Positions 37,421-50,317 of a stretch of DNA of 64,000 nt are shown here, in pieces. The position numbers and the translations under genes were made by a program. The stretch is from Triticum aestivum (taxonomy: Eukaryota; Streptophyta; Magnoliopsida; Poales; Poaceae), in NCBI RefSeq assembly GCF_018294505.1, contig NC_057807.1, positions 136,368,747 to 136,432,746 on the forward strand, in the 5' to 3' direction. Positions within the stretch are counted from its first letter, which is position 1. Each line of letters opens with the position of its first letter. The notes beneath the pieces are model-generated. The model saw only the letters and a program-made list of their open reading frames with translations. It had not been told where the DNA came from and searched no databases.

Positions 37421-40119
37421 TCCACGGGGTACATAGGGTATAGGTTGGGGTATCGGTGGTGGTCACGGTTGAGTATTGGTTAGGGTCTACTTGACATAGA
37501 GCCAAAGCCCATGGTCATGATCCGACCATGTTGTGGCTTGATAGGGTTTAAGGGTTTCAAGGATTCTAGTGTGCGAGTGAGCATTTATCATCTTATCCTT
37601 AAGCACAGTTTCTGAGATGCCAATTGTTCTATCTAGTCCTCCAAACAAATCACCTTATACCGCTGAAAGCATCATCTCTTGTAGGTCAGCTCCAATCATC
37701 ACTCATGTCATCTATATGCTCGTGACTCGAAGAAGGTCTAACAAAATCATATATGTCTACGATCCCTAAACTCATATGTATGGCTACCCCTAAAAATCCA
37801 TGGGTAGAGCATACAAGCTTCCAGGCGGGAATAAAACACGACAATCCAAGTGCTCAGCCTATTCTTCCAAGGTCCATGATAAAGCATCTCTACCCTAAGG
37901 AAACACGTCGTAAGCCACTCCAAGATCTTGTTTCCTTCCTATGAATCAACTTCAACAACCCATTAACTTCCATCAATCACTACATAATCCATTTAATTCT
38001 ACAAATCCAATGTTTATGGTGTTCCACATGATCTCCTGAAGTCCATATAATCCCCAAATACTTGAAAGGGCTACCTTACTATAGTCAGCCCACCAATTTC
38101 CATCATCATGGTCAAGTAACCTCCAAGGTCATGCTTATATAGATCCATAAATCAACTCCGACAATTAATCCAATCTCCTAGTTTATTGTCCTCCAAGAAA
38201 CATGGTATCATGATCGAGATCATCAGTCTAAATCCAATTCACTCCGAACCATGTAGACTCACTCAGCATCTATACTCTACTAGGATAACCTATTGAATCC
38301 AAATCTCATGTCCAACGAGAATTCCTACATGTTCCCCAAAGTCATTTATGTAATATCAACTATCTCCTATCAATTTCCCATGGCTAAGTTAAATCCAAAT
38401 ACTTCCAAGAATTCAGCTTGCGATCTTAACTATCCCACTAAATCCAATTTATCCAGGAGTAATGAAAGCTATGCTACCCTATAATAATGATCCCACCAAG
38501 TTCATCTACCAACATGAAAGCCTCATAATCCACCAAATAATCTCATATAATTCCTCAAGTCATTGATATAAACTCATAAAGTCATTTGTCCTCAATTCCT
38601 ATATCCTCAAACTGGTATTCCCTATGGCATCGTTAGTTCTTGTGCTATATTAGGATGATAATGTGCATGTTCACTATGTCCACTAGTTCCATAATGAACC
38701 CAGTGATGTGCAAGGTTTACAGAGGCTTAACTGGTTCTCTTGCAATTCTGTGGGTTAAGCACATGGTTAAGGACTCAAGCTGGGGCATCTCATGAAGTCT
38801 CGAAGGCTCTAGGAATGGGTCTCTAATCTTGAAGGGCAACCATAACTCTAAGGGGCTACACTTGGTCTAGGGGGCCATAGCAAAAGTCTTCAGTGATAGT
38901 TGGTCGCCGAAGTAGACTCCTTGGTGCATCTTGTCTTGCTGGTCTTCAGTTGAGGAGAGAGATGAGAGGGATAAGTAGCATAAAGGGCAATTGCCTAAAG
39001 GGGGTTCTATAGTGCAGGTGCAAACAAACAAGTGCAAAAAGGGCCAAACACAAACAATAAAATAAGGCAGGTGATATAGTTACGTACTTGTTGCCTAGGG
39101 AAAAAAGGGCGACTGATATCAAACACAAACAAGTAAAAGCAAGCAATACACAATCATGGTTCTATTCGAACCATCATACGGACTCGACTGCGCATAGGGG
39201 GGTACACGACTCATCCTACCCTAGGGGTTCTCGGACTCAGCAGTCGTGCCTTGAGCCTCGTGCAGTCTTCAGAGTTTTCCTCAGGTGTTGCTATGTCTTT
39301 TGTAGTTGTTTGATGAAATGATCCGGGTTGGCCTGAAGAATCTTCAACACTTCTCGCATGTTGAAGTGGTGGGGTGAAGGTGGCTCCTCGTAGCTGGTAT
39401 TGACTCGGTCTTCTCTTGTCCTCTTAATCATGATGATCTCTTTTGCCTTTTTAAGGTGTCGGCGGCTCCAGGTGGCCATCCTTTACGCAATGACATTAAC
39501 AAGGCATAATAGAGGTCCAATCCGTCGAAGACATTGTTGACAATATCGTCACCGAGAGAGGGGGGATGAAGAGAACCGTTTTCCTGCTCACTATAGTGAG
39601 GCGGACCAAATGGCTGGGTTCTCATCCACCGGTGGTCATCGATACAACAACGGTAGTGACAGGGTTACCCTATTAGCGATGTATATCATGATCTTTTCAT
39701 ATCCTATGCCCTGATCGTCATAGGCTAAGGTTGCATCATCTTGGGGTAGTGTCAAGGGTGTCACCATCTTCTGGGTCTTCATGCCCTCATTCTTCAAAGG
39801 CGTATCTCCTGTTGGCATCGTCTTGTTGTGGTGTCGCCAATCTTGGGTTTAGAAGAGGTGGGTGAGTGTTTGGCAAGGTGTACTCCTTCTAGGCTATCCA
39901 CGAGGATTACAAGGATTCACGTGGTCAGGGGCTTGAGGGTGCTAGCGACCATTTGCAATAGTTTTGAAGGGAAGAGATCGATGGGGAAAGTATACCTTAG
40001 TTTTCGAAAAACTGAGAAGGGAAGAGAAGTATAGATAGTTTTGAAAACTAGTAGTAGTTTTGCAAATAGTTTTACCCTAACTAATGACCATGGTAACTAA
40101 GGCTTCCTACAGTCAGGAT

Positions 40120-40132
40120 GGCTCTGATACCA
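40120..40132 (-). other. Primer binding site of B (Met-initiator type)
   Basis: Minus strand TGGTATCAGAGCC, the standard initiator-Met-tRNA match, four bases from the 5' LTR. Confidence 0.85.
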
Positions 40133-40136
40133 GCTT

Positions 40137-43100
40137 TGTGGGGACCCTGACTCATAAGTCATGATCACCGAATGCATGTGTACAGTGATCCCAAAGATCA
40201 ATGCTCACTGAACACACAGAAGCTGAATAACGAGAGTCTTACATCCATACATACCGTATTACACAAGTAGGACCATTATGGTCAAGTCTCGAGTATAACG
40301 TTGCAGCGGAAATCTTCGTCGATAACTTGGACCCATGCCATCTGCCTTAACCCTACAGGCATTCTGACTGGGAAGCGTCCTAGCTCGCATGCTCATCACC
40401 GAAGTATTCTTCTTCATATCCTGTTCTTTCATGCCTGGCCAATAAAATAACCAGTGGCAAGCCAATGAGTACTTTGAATGTACTCGCAAGCAACCCATGT
40501 TTTGGTTCAAGGTACAACAATGCATGATATAGGTAAATTTTTGCGGAAAGCTAGTTTTGAGTGCAATGACATGTTCAACAACTTGTAAGACATGCATCAG
40601 GAGAATTCAAGTAACCATAAGGACAGGTTACAGATATCAACATAAATAGAGTGGGCACCAACCCAACTCAATCATGTCAAGTCCTTGACTTTACCCAAGT
40701 AGTTCTTCCCACACACACTAGTTTGAAAACATGTGGACGTAGTTTAAGCAGCACCGCCCAACTGTCCTTGACCGTGGACACGGCTATTCAAATAGTTTTA
40801 CACTCTGCAGAGGTTGCACATTTTACCCACAAGATCCGGGGAACTTCCGTGTCATCCACGACCCGCGGTACCTCAAGTACTCGGGGTAAGCACCCGATCA
40901 CTATCTTTCCCTAGACGACACTAACAAGGAGTCCACTCGTTGTTCCATATCCTCACGATGTACATCATACGAGACTCACTCGAGATCGTAACATCCGAGA
41001 GGGGACACAACGGTGTATCCGGTGCCCTGTGAAAACAGTCATGGCCGCCCTACCTGGCACGACCCCGTCCCGAGAGAGAGCACAAACTCTCCCCTGTCAC
41101 TAGTAATGCGGGATCCAAGCTAGTATCGGCCTAGGTAGTTAATAATGCCCTTTCCCATATAAGGGTAGAGTGGTTGCGCATGTAAGGTTGGGACAGTCGA
41201 CAAATCTTGAATCTAATCCGTTTTCGAAAACAAGACACACACTTGCCTCGGTACACCACTTCGTCATCAAGTGGTTACCCATCTCATTATCTCCCTCGGG
41301 CATAAGTGGCACCCGACGGGGTTTTCGAAAAGTCCTTTGAAAGTACTCTGTCTCCATCACCATGCATATTCCCGTCCCTTTTTGCGTAGCTCTACTTTGC
41401 ATCCTATCTACTCCCACCGACATAACCCTCATAAGAAGGTAGGGTCATGCACAATGCAAGTATCAACGAGGAAGTAACAGAGGCAACCCATCAGAGTGGT
41501 TACCCTCTCATCATGATCCCGAAGCAACACTAATAAAGTGCTATATGACATGCATAAAAAGTGTTTCATAGACATGGTCAAAGGGCTACTTGCCTGTTTT
41601 AACAAAGTCTTCGAGGTCTTCAAATATCTCTGGTCCATCTCCGAGCATTTCGTCTACTTCGTCAACTATCGTTGAAAACAACCATAATAAGCAACACGAC
41701 AAGGCAAAAATAGAAGTGCTCTAAAAATGTGAGATGGACTTTTCTAGGATAGCTCTGGTCATATGAGGAATGACCAAGGTGATTTCATTGGAAGTGGATC
41801 AATGGATACTTCTAAACACTTTGATATGATGGAATCAAGGGGTTTTATGGGATTGCAAGAAGTGTACAGAAACATATTTTTGAAAAATGAGCAAAGGCAC
41901 CCATTTAACAAAGGATGATTTTAGAAGCATCTAGGAATTGGTTTCACTGGATTTGGAGTTCAAATGAATTTCCTATGAATTTGCAAAGTTGATAAATATG
42001 AAGAAATGGCTCAATAATTTATGTGGTACAGAAAGTATTATTAAAAATGTTCATAAACTAAGTTATGAACTTAGAAGCATATAGGAATTTGAATTATGAC
42101 ATCTGGATTAAATTTGAGCCCTCTGTGATTTTCTAAAGTTTATGACAGAAATGGAAATATGGTATTTGATAGATGTTTGTGAAGAAAATCTTTATGGAAA
42201 AATGTGTAAGTTGCACCATGTGATAGATCAGGAATTTATGAACCTATAGAAATTAGAATCATCAAATTTGGAGTTAATTTGAATTTTTGAGAGATTTTAC
42301 AAGTTATCTGGGAAAAGAAAATAAGAAAAAGGCTATACCTTTATTCTCCGCACTAGGCGAGAGATAGGCATTGGGACGGCCCAGCGGCTCAGCTGTGCGG
42401 GTGGCAAGGCGACGTCGAAGGCGCCTTCCACGGCATACGCTTTTTATGTGGGTTCACGGGAAACACCGGACCCGTCTCCACTTAAACGGCAGGGCCCGCC
42501 CACTGGGTCACCGACGCGCGGGGCCCAGGGCTCAGGCCTTCGCCTACCTCCCGCTCGAACAGAGCAGAGGCAGGAGAGGTGAGGCCGAGCGGGTGCCGGC
42601 GCTCTTTCGAGCGGCATGGGCCATCTCCGGCGGCGCCCGGCACACCGGTGGACTCAGCGCGACGAGGCGCACCTGTCCATGGGCTATACGCATGCGCTGA
42701 TGCTCGAAGTTGAGCAGGGCTTCGGGTCCAGCGGATGGCGGCGGCGGCTTGGTGGTGGCGCCCGTTTTGGCTGCGTAGAAGGGGTCCTAGGGTGTCGGGG
42801 AGGATCGTGGAGGCTTGTTGGGTGCCGCAGACTAGTTTAGAGGAGGAAGGGAGGCCGAGGTGGCTCGAATTTGAGTGGGGGTCCGAGGCGGCAATGGCGG
42901 TAGAGGAGGAGGGAGAAGGCACGGGAGGAGGAGTGGGTTGGTCCGGGGGTGCAGGGGAGGGAGAGTGAGCAGTTGGAGACAATAAGAGGCTCGAGGGTGG
43001 CCTTATACGGGCGCGGCCGAGAGGTGCCGTAGGCGGGGCGCACGGCCACGGCCCGTGGCGTTTCCAGAGGCCAAAAGGGTGCTCTAGCGCGCGCCTGGGG

Positions 43101-44916
43101 TGTTCGTGGGCATGGCCTGGGCCGAGAGGAGAGGAGAGAGGGAGCAGGGCAAGCTCCAGGAGGTCCCGCACGAGTGCGGCGACTGGTGGACGCGAGCGGC
43201 GCTCGGGCACACGTGACAGAGGTCGCCGGAGAGAGAAGGAGGAGGGGGACAGGGGTTTAGCGTGACGCAGACGCCGAGGCACATCGTCGGGCGCGCTGGG
43301 GAGGCCCGAGGTGGCCGGGAGTGCTTGGTCGTGGGCGGCTACAGTGCCAGAGCGCACTGTAGCGCGCTCCAGAGCATGTCTTTGGCCGGCATGGCCATTG
43401 TTTTGGCAATGTGGGCGCGGCCACTATTGTCTGGTAGTGCTAGGGGGTAGTAAAGAAGTGTGGAGAGGCATTGGATGCCCTGGAGAGCCAGTAGGAGAGG
43501 AGAGAGGTTGAGGGAGAGAGAGAAAATGGCTGTCCAGAGAGAGGAAGTGGGGTTTTACCCCCCCCCCCCCCAATAATTGATTTGAGGACTTGCCATTGTT
43601 ACTGGAGGTAGAGGAGGACTAGGAGGAGCTGTGGTAAAAAGTTGAGCTCAAGGAGATTAGTGGAAGAGGTCAAAATGGTGTTTTTGGAAAAATGGCAGAA
43701 GGTGTTTGTTGTTGGTTTGGGCAAGAAAATTAACTCCAATTGACATGAGAATTAACAGGATCAAGTGTCAAAAATAATTTAGGTTGACCACCAAGTTTGA
43801 GGTCATTTGGACAAAGTTGCCAATGTAACTTTGGTAAACCCTAGAAATCAGCAGAAATGGCTTTGCCAAGATTTAGTCATGCAAATCTATTCTCCTTGAT
43901 GCACCACTTGGTGTAGTGTCATCATTTGAGGATTTGAACATGCTCACAAAAGTTGGGGTCAAGGAGGGGAAGTTGGTAGTACAAACTTGTTCAAATTTGA
44001 TTCTGGTCAGAGAGGGTTTTGGGCACTTTGATCAAGATAACATTCTCTCCAACTTGTTCCATTTGGTCTAGATGCATTATTACACCATTTGAGAATGTGC
44101 ACCAAGTTTGAGAGCATTTGGACATGTTTGACAGTGCAAAGTTGTTCAAACTTGAAAAAGGACTGAAGTGGTTTTGAGAGGGTTTCGTGGGGTTATGCTA
44201 TTCTCCATGACATAGTACTTGGCAAGATCATCAAAAATGTCATATGTGACTTGTTAGAATTTTCTTGGATTTTTATGAAAATATTTCCTGTAGAAATATT
44301 TCAAATCCTTGAAAAGAGCAGAAATGGTTTTGGGAGGTTTTGTCCAATATTTTGATCATGATCATGTGTTGGAACTCATATATATGGAAAATATATGTCC
44401 ACTGAGTTTCCCTGTTTTTTCTCAAATATTTTTAAGGCTTAAAAATAATTTTAACCTATTTAAGACCATTTCTGGCCTTAAGAAAGAGCCTTTAAATAAA
44501 GTAGGAAAATAACTTTTAAAATTATATTTTTGTGGTTTCTGGGCATCCTATATCTAATAGGAGTCAAACATATTTTTGGAAAGATTTTTCCTGCCCTTAA
44601 TTAAGTACTTGCAGTGCAAAACTCAATTCAGGGGTTTTTGGAAAACTAATTTTAGAAAATACTTTTTGGCTAAATTATTTTTGGTAAGAAAATTCTATAA
44701 TGTATTATACACATGGCATGATCACTGGTTCAACAGTTTGGAGCAAGGAGATGAAGTATAGGAGTTGGAGGATTTATTTGATTTTTAGAGCACTTGCAAA
44801 CAACAGACAAAATCCAATCAAGGCAAGGTCCAAAACACTCAAAAGTTTTTTGTCAAACCACATTTTATCATGATTTATTAGCTTAAGTGTTGTGGCATGA
44901 AAATCAGGGTGTGACA
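40137..44916 (-). repeat. B, 5' LTR (right copy)
   Basis: 4780 bp, TGTGGGGACC to GGTGTGACA on the plus strand. A C14 run lies at 43558-43571. The GC-rich block 42370-43440 gives long chance frames on both strands. Confidence 0.88.
43000..43009 (-). promoter_or_regulatory. TATA-like box in B right LTR
   Basis: Minus strand CGTATAAGGC, counterpart of 34851-34860. Being in the 5' LTR, it is the copy that would start element RNA. Confidence 0.4.
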
Positions 44917-44921
44917 GCCCC

Positions 44922-46992
44922 ACTCCACGCCGCGCTCGGGGGTGGCCGCGTTGGACACGGGGGAGACCAGGAGCGAGCAGCTCAACGGGAGGGTGGACGA
45001 CGGCGTCCGGCAAGAGGGGTTCTGGGGTTGCGGGGCGCTAGAGGAGGAGGTAATGGGTGGAGGAGCCTCGTCGGCGTGAGGTGGCTTCATTGGGGTCCAA
45101 AGGAGGGGAGGGGAGGCTTCGGTCTGCGGGAATTTGGGCGGAGACCGACGTCGACACCTCGGCCATGGAGGGAGCAGGAGGACACGAGAGGGAGAGGGAG
45201 TGTGTCTGAGGGGTTGTTGGGGGACGGGGAGAGCGAGTAGAGGCCAGAGAAGGGCTCGGGAGGGCCTCTAAGTAGAGGGGCTGCGGTGCACCGTGGACGC
45301 GGTCTACGGCGCCCATGGGCGAGCTCGCGGAGGGAGAAAGAGGGCAAGGGAGGAGGGGCCCGATAGCATTGCGTGTCGCGGAGGTCGAGGCGCATCGTCG
45401 GGCACGCTGGGGAGGCCCGAGGTGGCCGGAGGTGCTTGGCAGGGGGCGGCTACAGTGCGGGAGCGCACTGTAGCACGCTCCAGAGTGCCCAAATGGCATG
45501 CCATGGCATTTTATATGCCTTGTGGGCGCGGCCACTAATGTCTGGTAGCTGTAGGAGGGAGTAAAGAAAGGGGAGGAAGCATTGGATGCCATGGAGGGCC
45601 ACTGGAATGAGGAGGGAGGTGAGAAAGGAGAAGAATGCCGCTGTCCAGAAGGGTAAATGGGGGTGTTTCACCCCTCAATCATTGAGCTGTGGAAGAAGAC
45701 TAGGAGGAGCTGTGGTAAAAAGTTGAGCTCAAGGTGAATAGTGTAAGTGGTCAAAATGGTGATTTTTGAAAAGTGACAGAAGGTGTTTGATGCAAATTTG
45801 GGCAAGCAAATTAACTCCAATTGACATGAGGATTAACAGGATCAAGTGTCACACATAATTGAGGTTGACCACCAAGTTTGAGTCCATTTTGAGAAAGTTG
45901 CCAATGCAACTTTTGTAAACCCTAGAAATCAGCGGAAATGGCTTTACCAAGATTTAGTCATGCAAATCTATTCTCCTTGATGCACCACTTGGTGTAGTAT
46001 CATCATTTGAGGATTTGAACATGTCCACAAAAATTTAGATCAAAAGGACACACTTGGCAATTTAGAGTTGTTCAAATTTGGCTCTGGACAGAAAGGGTTT
46101 TGGTACTTTGATCAAGATAACATTCTCTCCAACTTTTGCCATTTGGTCTATATGCATTATTACACCATTTGAGCATGTGCACCAAGTTTGAGAGCATTTG
46201 GACATGTTTGACAGTGCAAAAATGTTCAAACTTGAAAAAGGACAGAAGTGGTTTTGAGAGGGTTTCATGGGGTTATACTATTCTCCATGACATGGTACTT
46301 AGCAAGATCATAAAAATGTCATATGTGACATGCTAGAATTTTCTTGGATTTTTATGGAAATATTTCCTGTAGAAATATTTCAAATCCTTGAAATGGGCAG
46401 AAATGGTTTTGGGAGGTTTTGTCCAATATTTTGATCATGACCATATGTTGAAACTCATATATATGGAAAATATATGTCCATTGAGTCTCCCTAATTTTTC
46501 TCAAATATTTTTAAAGCTTAAAAATAATTTTAACCTATTAAAGACCATTTCTGGCCTAAAGAAAAAGCCTTTAAATAAAATAGGAAAATAACTTTCAAAA
46601 TTAAATTTTTGTGGTTTCTGGGTGTCCTATATCTAATAGGAGTCAAATATATTTTTGGAAAGATTTTTACTGCCCTTAATTAAGTACTTGCAGTGCAAAC
46701 CTCAATTCAGGGGGTTTCGGAAAACTAATTTTTGAAAATACTTTTTGGCCAAATTATTTTTGTAAGAAAATATTATATTGCTCTATACACATGGTATGAT
46801 CATTGGTAAAAGGTTTTGGATCAAGGAGAAGGAGTATAAGAGTTGGAGGATTTATTTGATTTTTAGAGCACTTGCAAACAACACACAAAATCCAATCAAG
46901 CAAAGTCCAAAATACTCAAAAGATTTTGTAAAACCACATTTTATCATGATTTATTAGCTTAAGTGTTGTGGCATGAAAATCAGGGTGTGACA
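44922..46992 (-). repeat. A, 5' LTR, part 2 (after B)
   Basis: Resumes with ACTCCACGCCGCGCTCGGGG as at 24030 of the left LTR and runs to GGTGTGACA. The two parts total 4622 bp, against 4649 bp for the left LTR. Confidence 0.88.
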
Positions 46993-46997
46993 TTTTA

Positions 46998-47209
46998 ATC
47001 GATTGAAGAAATCACATCAGCTTCAGTTTAGCTGAAGAAATGACAGTATCCACTCATTTTAATCGACTGAAGAAATGACAGCAACTGCAGTTTAGCTGAA
47101 GAAATTGACTGAAGAAATGACAGTGGACACTCATTTTAATCGACTGAAGAAAACTTAAAAGAGGACAACAGCGCGACAAAGAAACAATACCAGGATGTAG
47201 GACAGCTAG
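46998..47209. repeat. Middle part of hAT-like element with CTGAAGAAAT repeats
   Basis: Several copies of (A/G)(C/T)TGAAGAAAT(G/C)ACAG, arranged as imperfect repeats with CACTCATTTTAATCGACTGAAG and CAGTTTAGCTGAAG variants. A inserted at one TTTTA of this series. Confidence 0.65.
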
Positions 47210-50200
47210 TGTAGCGACCTGACCCGAATGGATCAAGTCTCTGTGCTTAAGTGTCATCCCTGGATCGGTATGCTGACACACACAGTACTCGAAGGATTTA
47301 TAACAGAGGTAAATCACATGTACAAAGTAACGTAAATACTATTACCTCAATCCATATAGCGGAAGCAACAAGGTTGTGGATTCCCATCAACACCAACGGC
47401 AAAGTTGAGTGTAGAAATCGTAACCCTAACGTATCACTTACTCGTCGTAAGAAACCTGCAACATGAGACGTTGCAGCCTGAAACGGGTCAGTACATTGAA
47501 TGTACTGGCAAATTCACACCATAGAGAAAAGGATGAACAATGGCTATCACTACATGCATATATGGCTGGTGGAAAAGCTCTATGGTTATAATGTTTTTGC
47601 GAAAAGCCAATTTTTCCCTACTATAAAGGAATAAATTTTATTTAACTATCATGGTGGTTGTTAAACATTGAGAATGGTTGAGAGCATTCTCAATCCCAAT
47701 TAAGCATCATCATTAAAACCCAACAAATTAATTAAAGTAACGTGATGAGATCAACAGGATAATCCAAGAACTAGATACTCAAGATGTCCATAACCGGGGA
47801 CACGGCTAATCATGATTAGTTTGTACACTCTGCAGAGGTTTGCGCACTTTTCCCCACAAGACTCGATCGCCTCTGTTGGATTTCTCGCACTACATGATGT
47901 TTGAGAAATGGATGACCGAGACATAGTCTTTCAGAAGCGCTAGCCCCTTACGTTGGATAGACCGGTACACCTACTTTCCCCTACATCTGCTAGTCTACCC
48001 TGTAAGAGTTCGCACGACTTAATCAACTATGCCAGAGCCCATAATGGCTTGTGGCTGCACACAGAAGTTTCTAGTATGAATAATCTTATGATCCCTTTGA
48101 GCCTGGGTGGCGGTCCATAAAAAAACAGGCAATCCTGGAGTACCCAGGTACCTAGACAAGCAATCCTGGAATACCCAGGTACCTCAATCCACCCAGATGT
48201 GTGTTTAAGTTGCCACCTTAAATAAACCATTAATTAACAATCTCACATCTGTCATGGATACTCTCAAAACCCAATCCACGTCTACGAGCATAGCATGGCA
48301 ATATAAGCAACGCGCAGAAGTAACTCCCGAGGGTTTGATATAACAGGGCAATAGGTACTACCTCAACTACTTCCCATCCCACAATTTAATTAGATCCTAA
48401 TCATGCAATGTTTGAGGATTGATCTAATGCAATAAAACTGGGTATGAAAGAGATATGATCAAAGCTTGAACTTGCCTGCAAGTTGATGAAGATGATTCGC
48501 ATTCAAAACTCTTGATAGATCTACTCATCACACTCCGGTCAATCTATCGTAAGCAAGCAATAGTAACCACACATAAGCAATCACTCAAAAGATCGGAAAA
48601 ATCGAAGAAGACGATTCGGAAAACATCAAAACCAAACAAATAACTCTTGTAACATAAAACAATTTCTAACATTACCAAAATTATGTGAATTTCGCCTTAT
48701 CAGAAAGTTTTGGTCAAGAGCTTTAATTTGCAAAAAGAATCAACTCAAACGGAGCTACGAAACTCAAGTTAAAGGAATTTTGAATACAAATCTAATCTAA
48801 TTCAAATTTAAAAACTTTCAAATGTTTGAGTTGGATTACTGGATAGAGGGGTTCATAACGAAGAAGTGGGCGTTGGTTTCGTTGGATTTGGATAAACGAG
48901 TAAAAAGTTGTAGCCGTTTGAAGTACAGGGACTAATCTGTGAAGAAATTTATCACGAATAGGTCCCTGGCCGAAATTAAAAGAAAAAGAAAATACTATAT
49001 AACGAATGTTCGCTACCGGACGCTAACGAACAAAATCGTTCGCTGTGAAGGAATAAACAGTAAACGTTCACTACATAACTAAACTAAAAAAAATCTAGGT
49101 TTTCTATAGAAAACCGATCTAGGGTTTTGTTTTGTAAAACCGAAAGAAAAGCGGCGACTTTTACCGGCTCGGACGAAATAAACCGACGGCGGCGGCGGTT
49201 TCCCGGTGGCTCTCCGGCGAGGCGGCGACGGCGGCGGTTGCGGCAGAGAAAGGCGATGCGGGGCGAAGCAAGAGGCGGCGCGGTGGTGGAGCAACGGCGG
49301 CGGCGAGGGGCAGCGAGCAGCGAGGCGGCGGCGGCGGCAATCCAGCGGCGGCGTCGAGATGCGGCGACGGCGGTTGCGGGAGCAGAGGGGGGCGGCGGCG
49401 AACGGGGTCAGGGGGACGGGGCCCGGTATTTATGGGAGGAGGGCAAGGCGGCGCGGAGGTGGCCGGGTTGGCCACGGCGAGCGGCGGCGGCGACATGGAC
49501 TCGTGAGGAGTCCCTGTCGAGGACGACGATGGCTGGGCTGGGCCTGGCTGGCTAGCTGGGCCGGCCCAGTCGAGGAGAAGTTTTTTTTAACTTTTTTTTT
49601 GCAGACAAACATAAACATAAAAACAAAAAATAAAAGAAAATACTATATAGGCATATAATATATCAAAATTCACAGAAAAAGATTTTCTACAATGTGGACT
49701 TTTCGTAGCATTAAATAAAATACACACAATTTCTAATAATTCAAACAGTGCTCCTGCTTTAATAAAATCCAATAAAAATCATTTTAAAAATCCCAAAATG
49801 ATTTCAAATTTATTTCTCTCCAATTTTCTGTTGTAGGGAATCATGTTACCCTAATTTCCTTGTATTTTATTTTTGCAGAAAAATAATTTGAATAAAACTC
49901 AAATAATTCCAAATAAAAAAATAAATTCAAAAGAACTTTGAATTTAATTATTTGAAACTCCCACCTCATATTTCATATAATTTGAAGAAGTCATTTTATC
50001 TTCTCTCATGAAAATCATTGAATTGCTTGAAGTTTCTGAATTGAAATATTTCCAAATGAGATTCAAATATTTTCAAATACCCTTTCATTTAATTAAATGG
50101 AAGAAGGCATATCATCTTGCTCAGGGGTTTTGTATTTGAAAAGAATTTGAATTCATGGAGATCAAAATGCAAAAATAAAAGTTTGGGAAAGTCCTTTTAT

Positions 50201-50312
50201 TCCCTCTCATTTAACTTTCAAAAAGTTTCGAATTTCACTCACTTTTAGTCAATCAATCAATCAATCAATCAAATCTATCTATTTATTATAATATTCCAAA
50301 ATGCATGTTATA
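47210..50312 (-). mobile_element. S: probable solo LTR
   Basis: Starts TGTAGCGACC on the plus strand. It ends ATGTTATA, plausibly a decayed TGTTACA end. Flanks GCTAG (47205-47209) and GCTGG (50313-50317) match at four of five bases. About 3.1 kb, no primer site, purine tract or internal domain, so a solo LTR is the best reading. A GC-rich (CGG-type) block at 49150-49560 gives chance frames. The minus-strand word CATAAATACC near 49425 could be its TATA box and suggests minus orientation. Confidence 0.6.
50249..50272. repeat. (TCAA)6 microsatellite
   Basis: Six perfect TCAA units near the end of S. Confidence 0.9.
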
Positions 50313-50317
50313 GCTGG

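Larger units (their letters stand above)
36767..40136 (-). other. B internal domain, mostly non-coding
   Basis: 3370 bp, colinear with the A core. Beyond the pol remnant only short open blocks occur, such as the 60-codon one at 39636-39818, near the primer-site end but without a gag motif. Confidence 0.75.
32018..44916 (-). mobile_element. B: complete LARD-type LTR retrotransposon nested in A
   Basis: 12.9 kb with both LTRs, framed by GCCCC at 32013-32017 and 44917-44921. Same orientation, termini, primer type and core as A, so the same family, but its LTRs carry a different and longer GC-rich block. Its core has the same collapsed pol remnant as A. Non-autonomous: no intact protein gene. 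Confidence 0.92.
21477..46992 (-). mobile_element. A: LARD-type LTR retrotransposon, interrupted by B
   Basis: TSD TTTTA at 21472-21476 and 46993-46997 frames the element exactly. Minus-strand orientation is set by the Met-initiator-type primer site beside the inner end of the right LTR and a purine tract beside the inner end of the left LTR. The LTRs are about 4.6 kb, starting TGTCACACCC and ending GGTCCCCACA on the minus strand. The internal domain is 3341 bp with no intact gene. Very long LTRs round a short non-coding core is the LARD design known from Triticeae (Sukkula/Erika-like). I infer the class, not the family. B sits in the right LTR. Confidence 0.88.

Noticed and set aside
42482..43357. 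291-codon minus-strand frame in the B right LTR (and 242 codons at 34333-35061 in the left)
   Set aside because: GC-rich low-complexity translation (Pro, Ser, Arg, Ala), open frames on both strands at once, different lengths in the two LTRs, no motif. Chance frames in a GC-rich LTR block.
49079..49658. 142-150 codon frames in S rich in Gly, Arg and Ala
   Set aside because: CGG-repeat-like sequence gives open frames in several phases; no domain.
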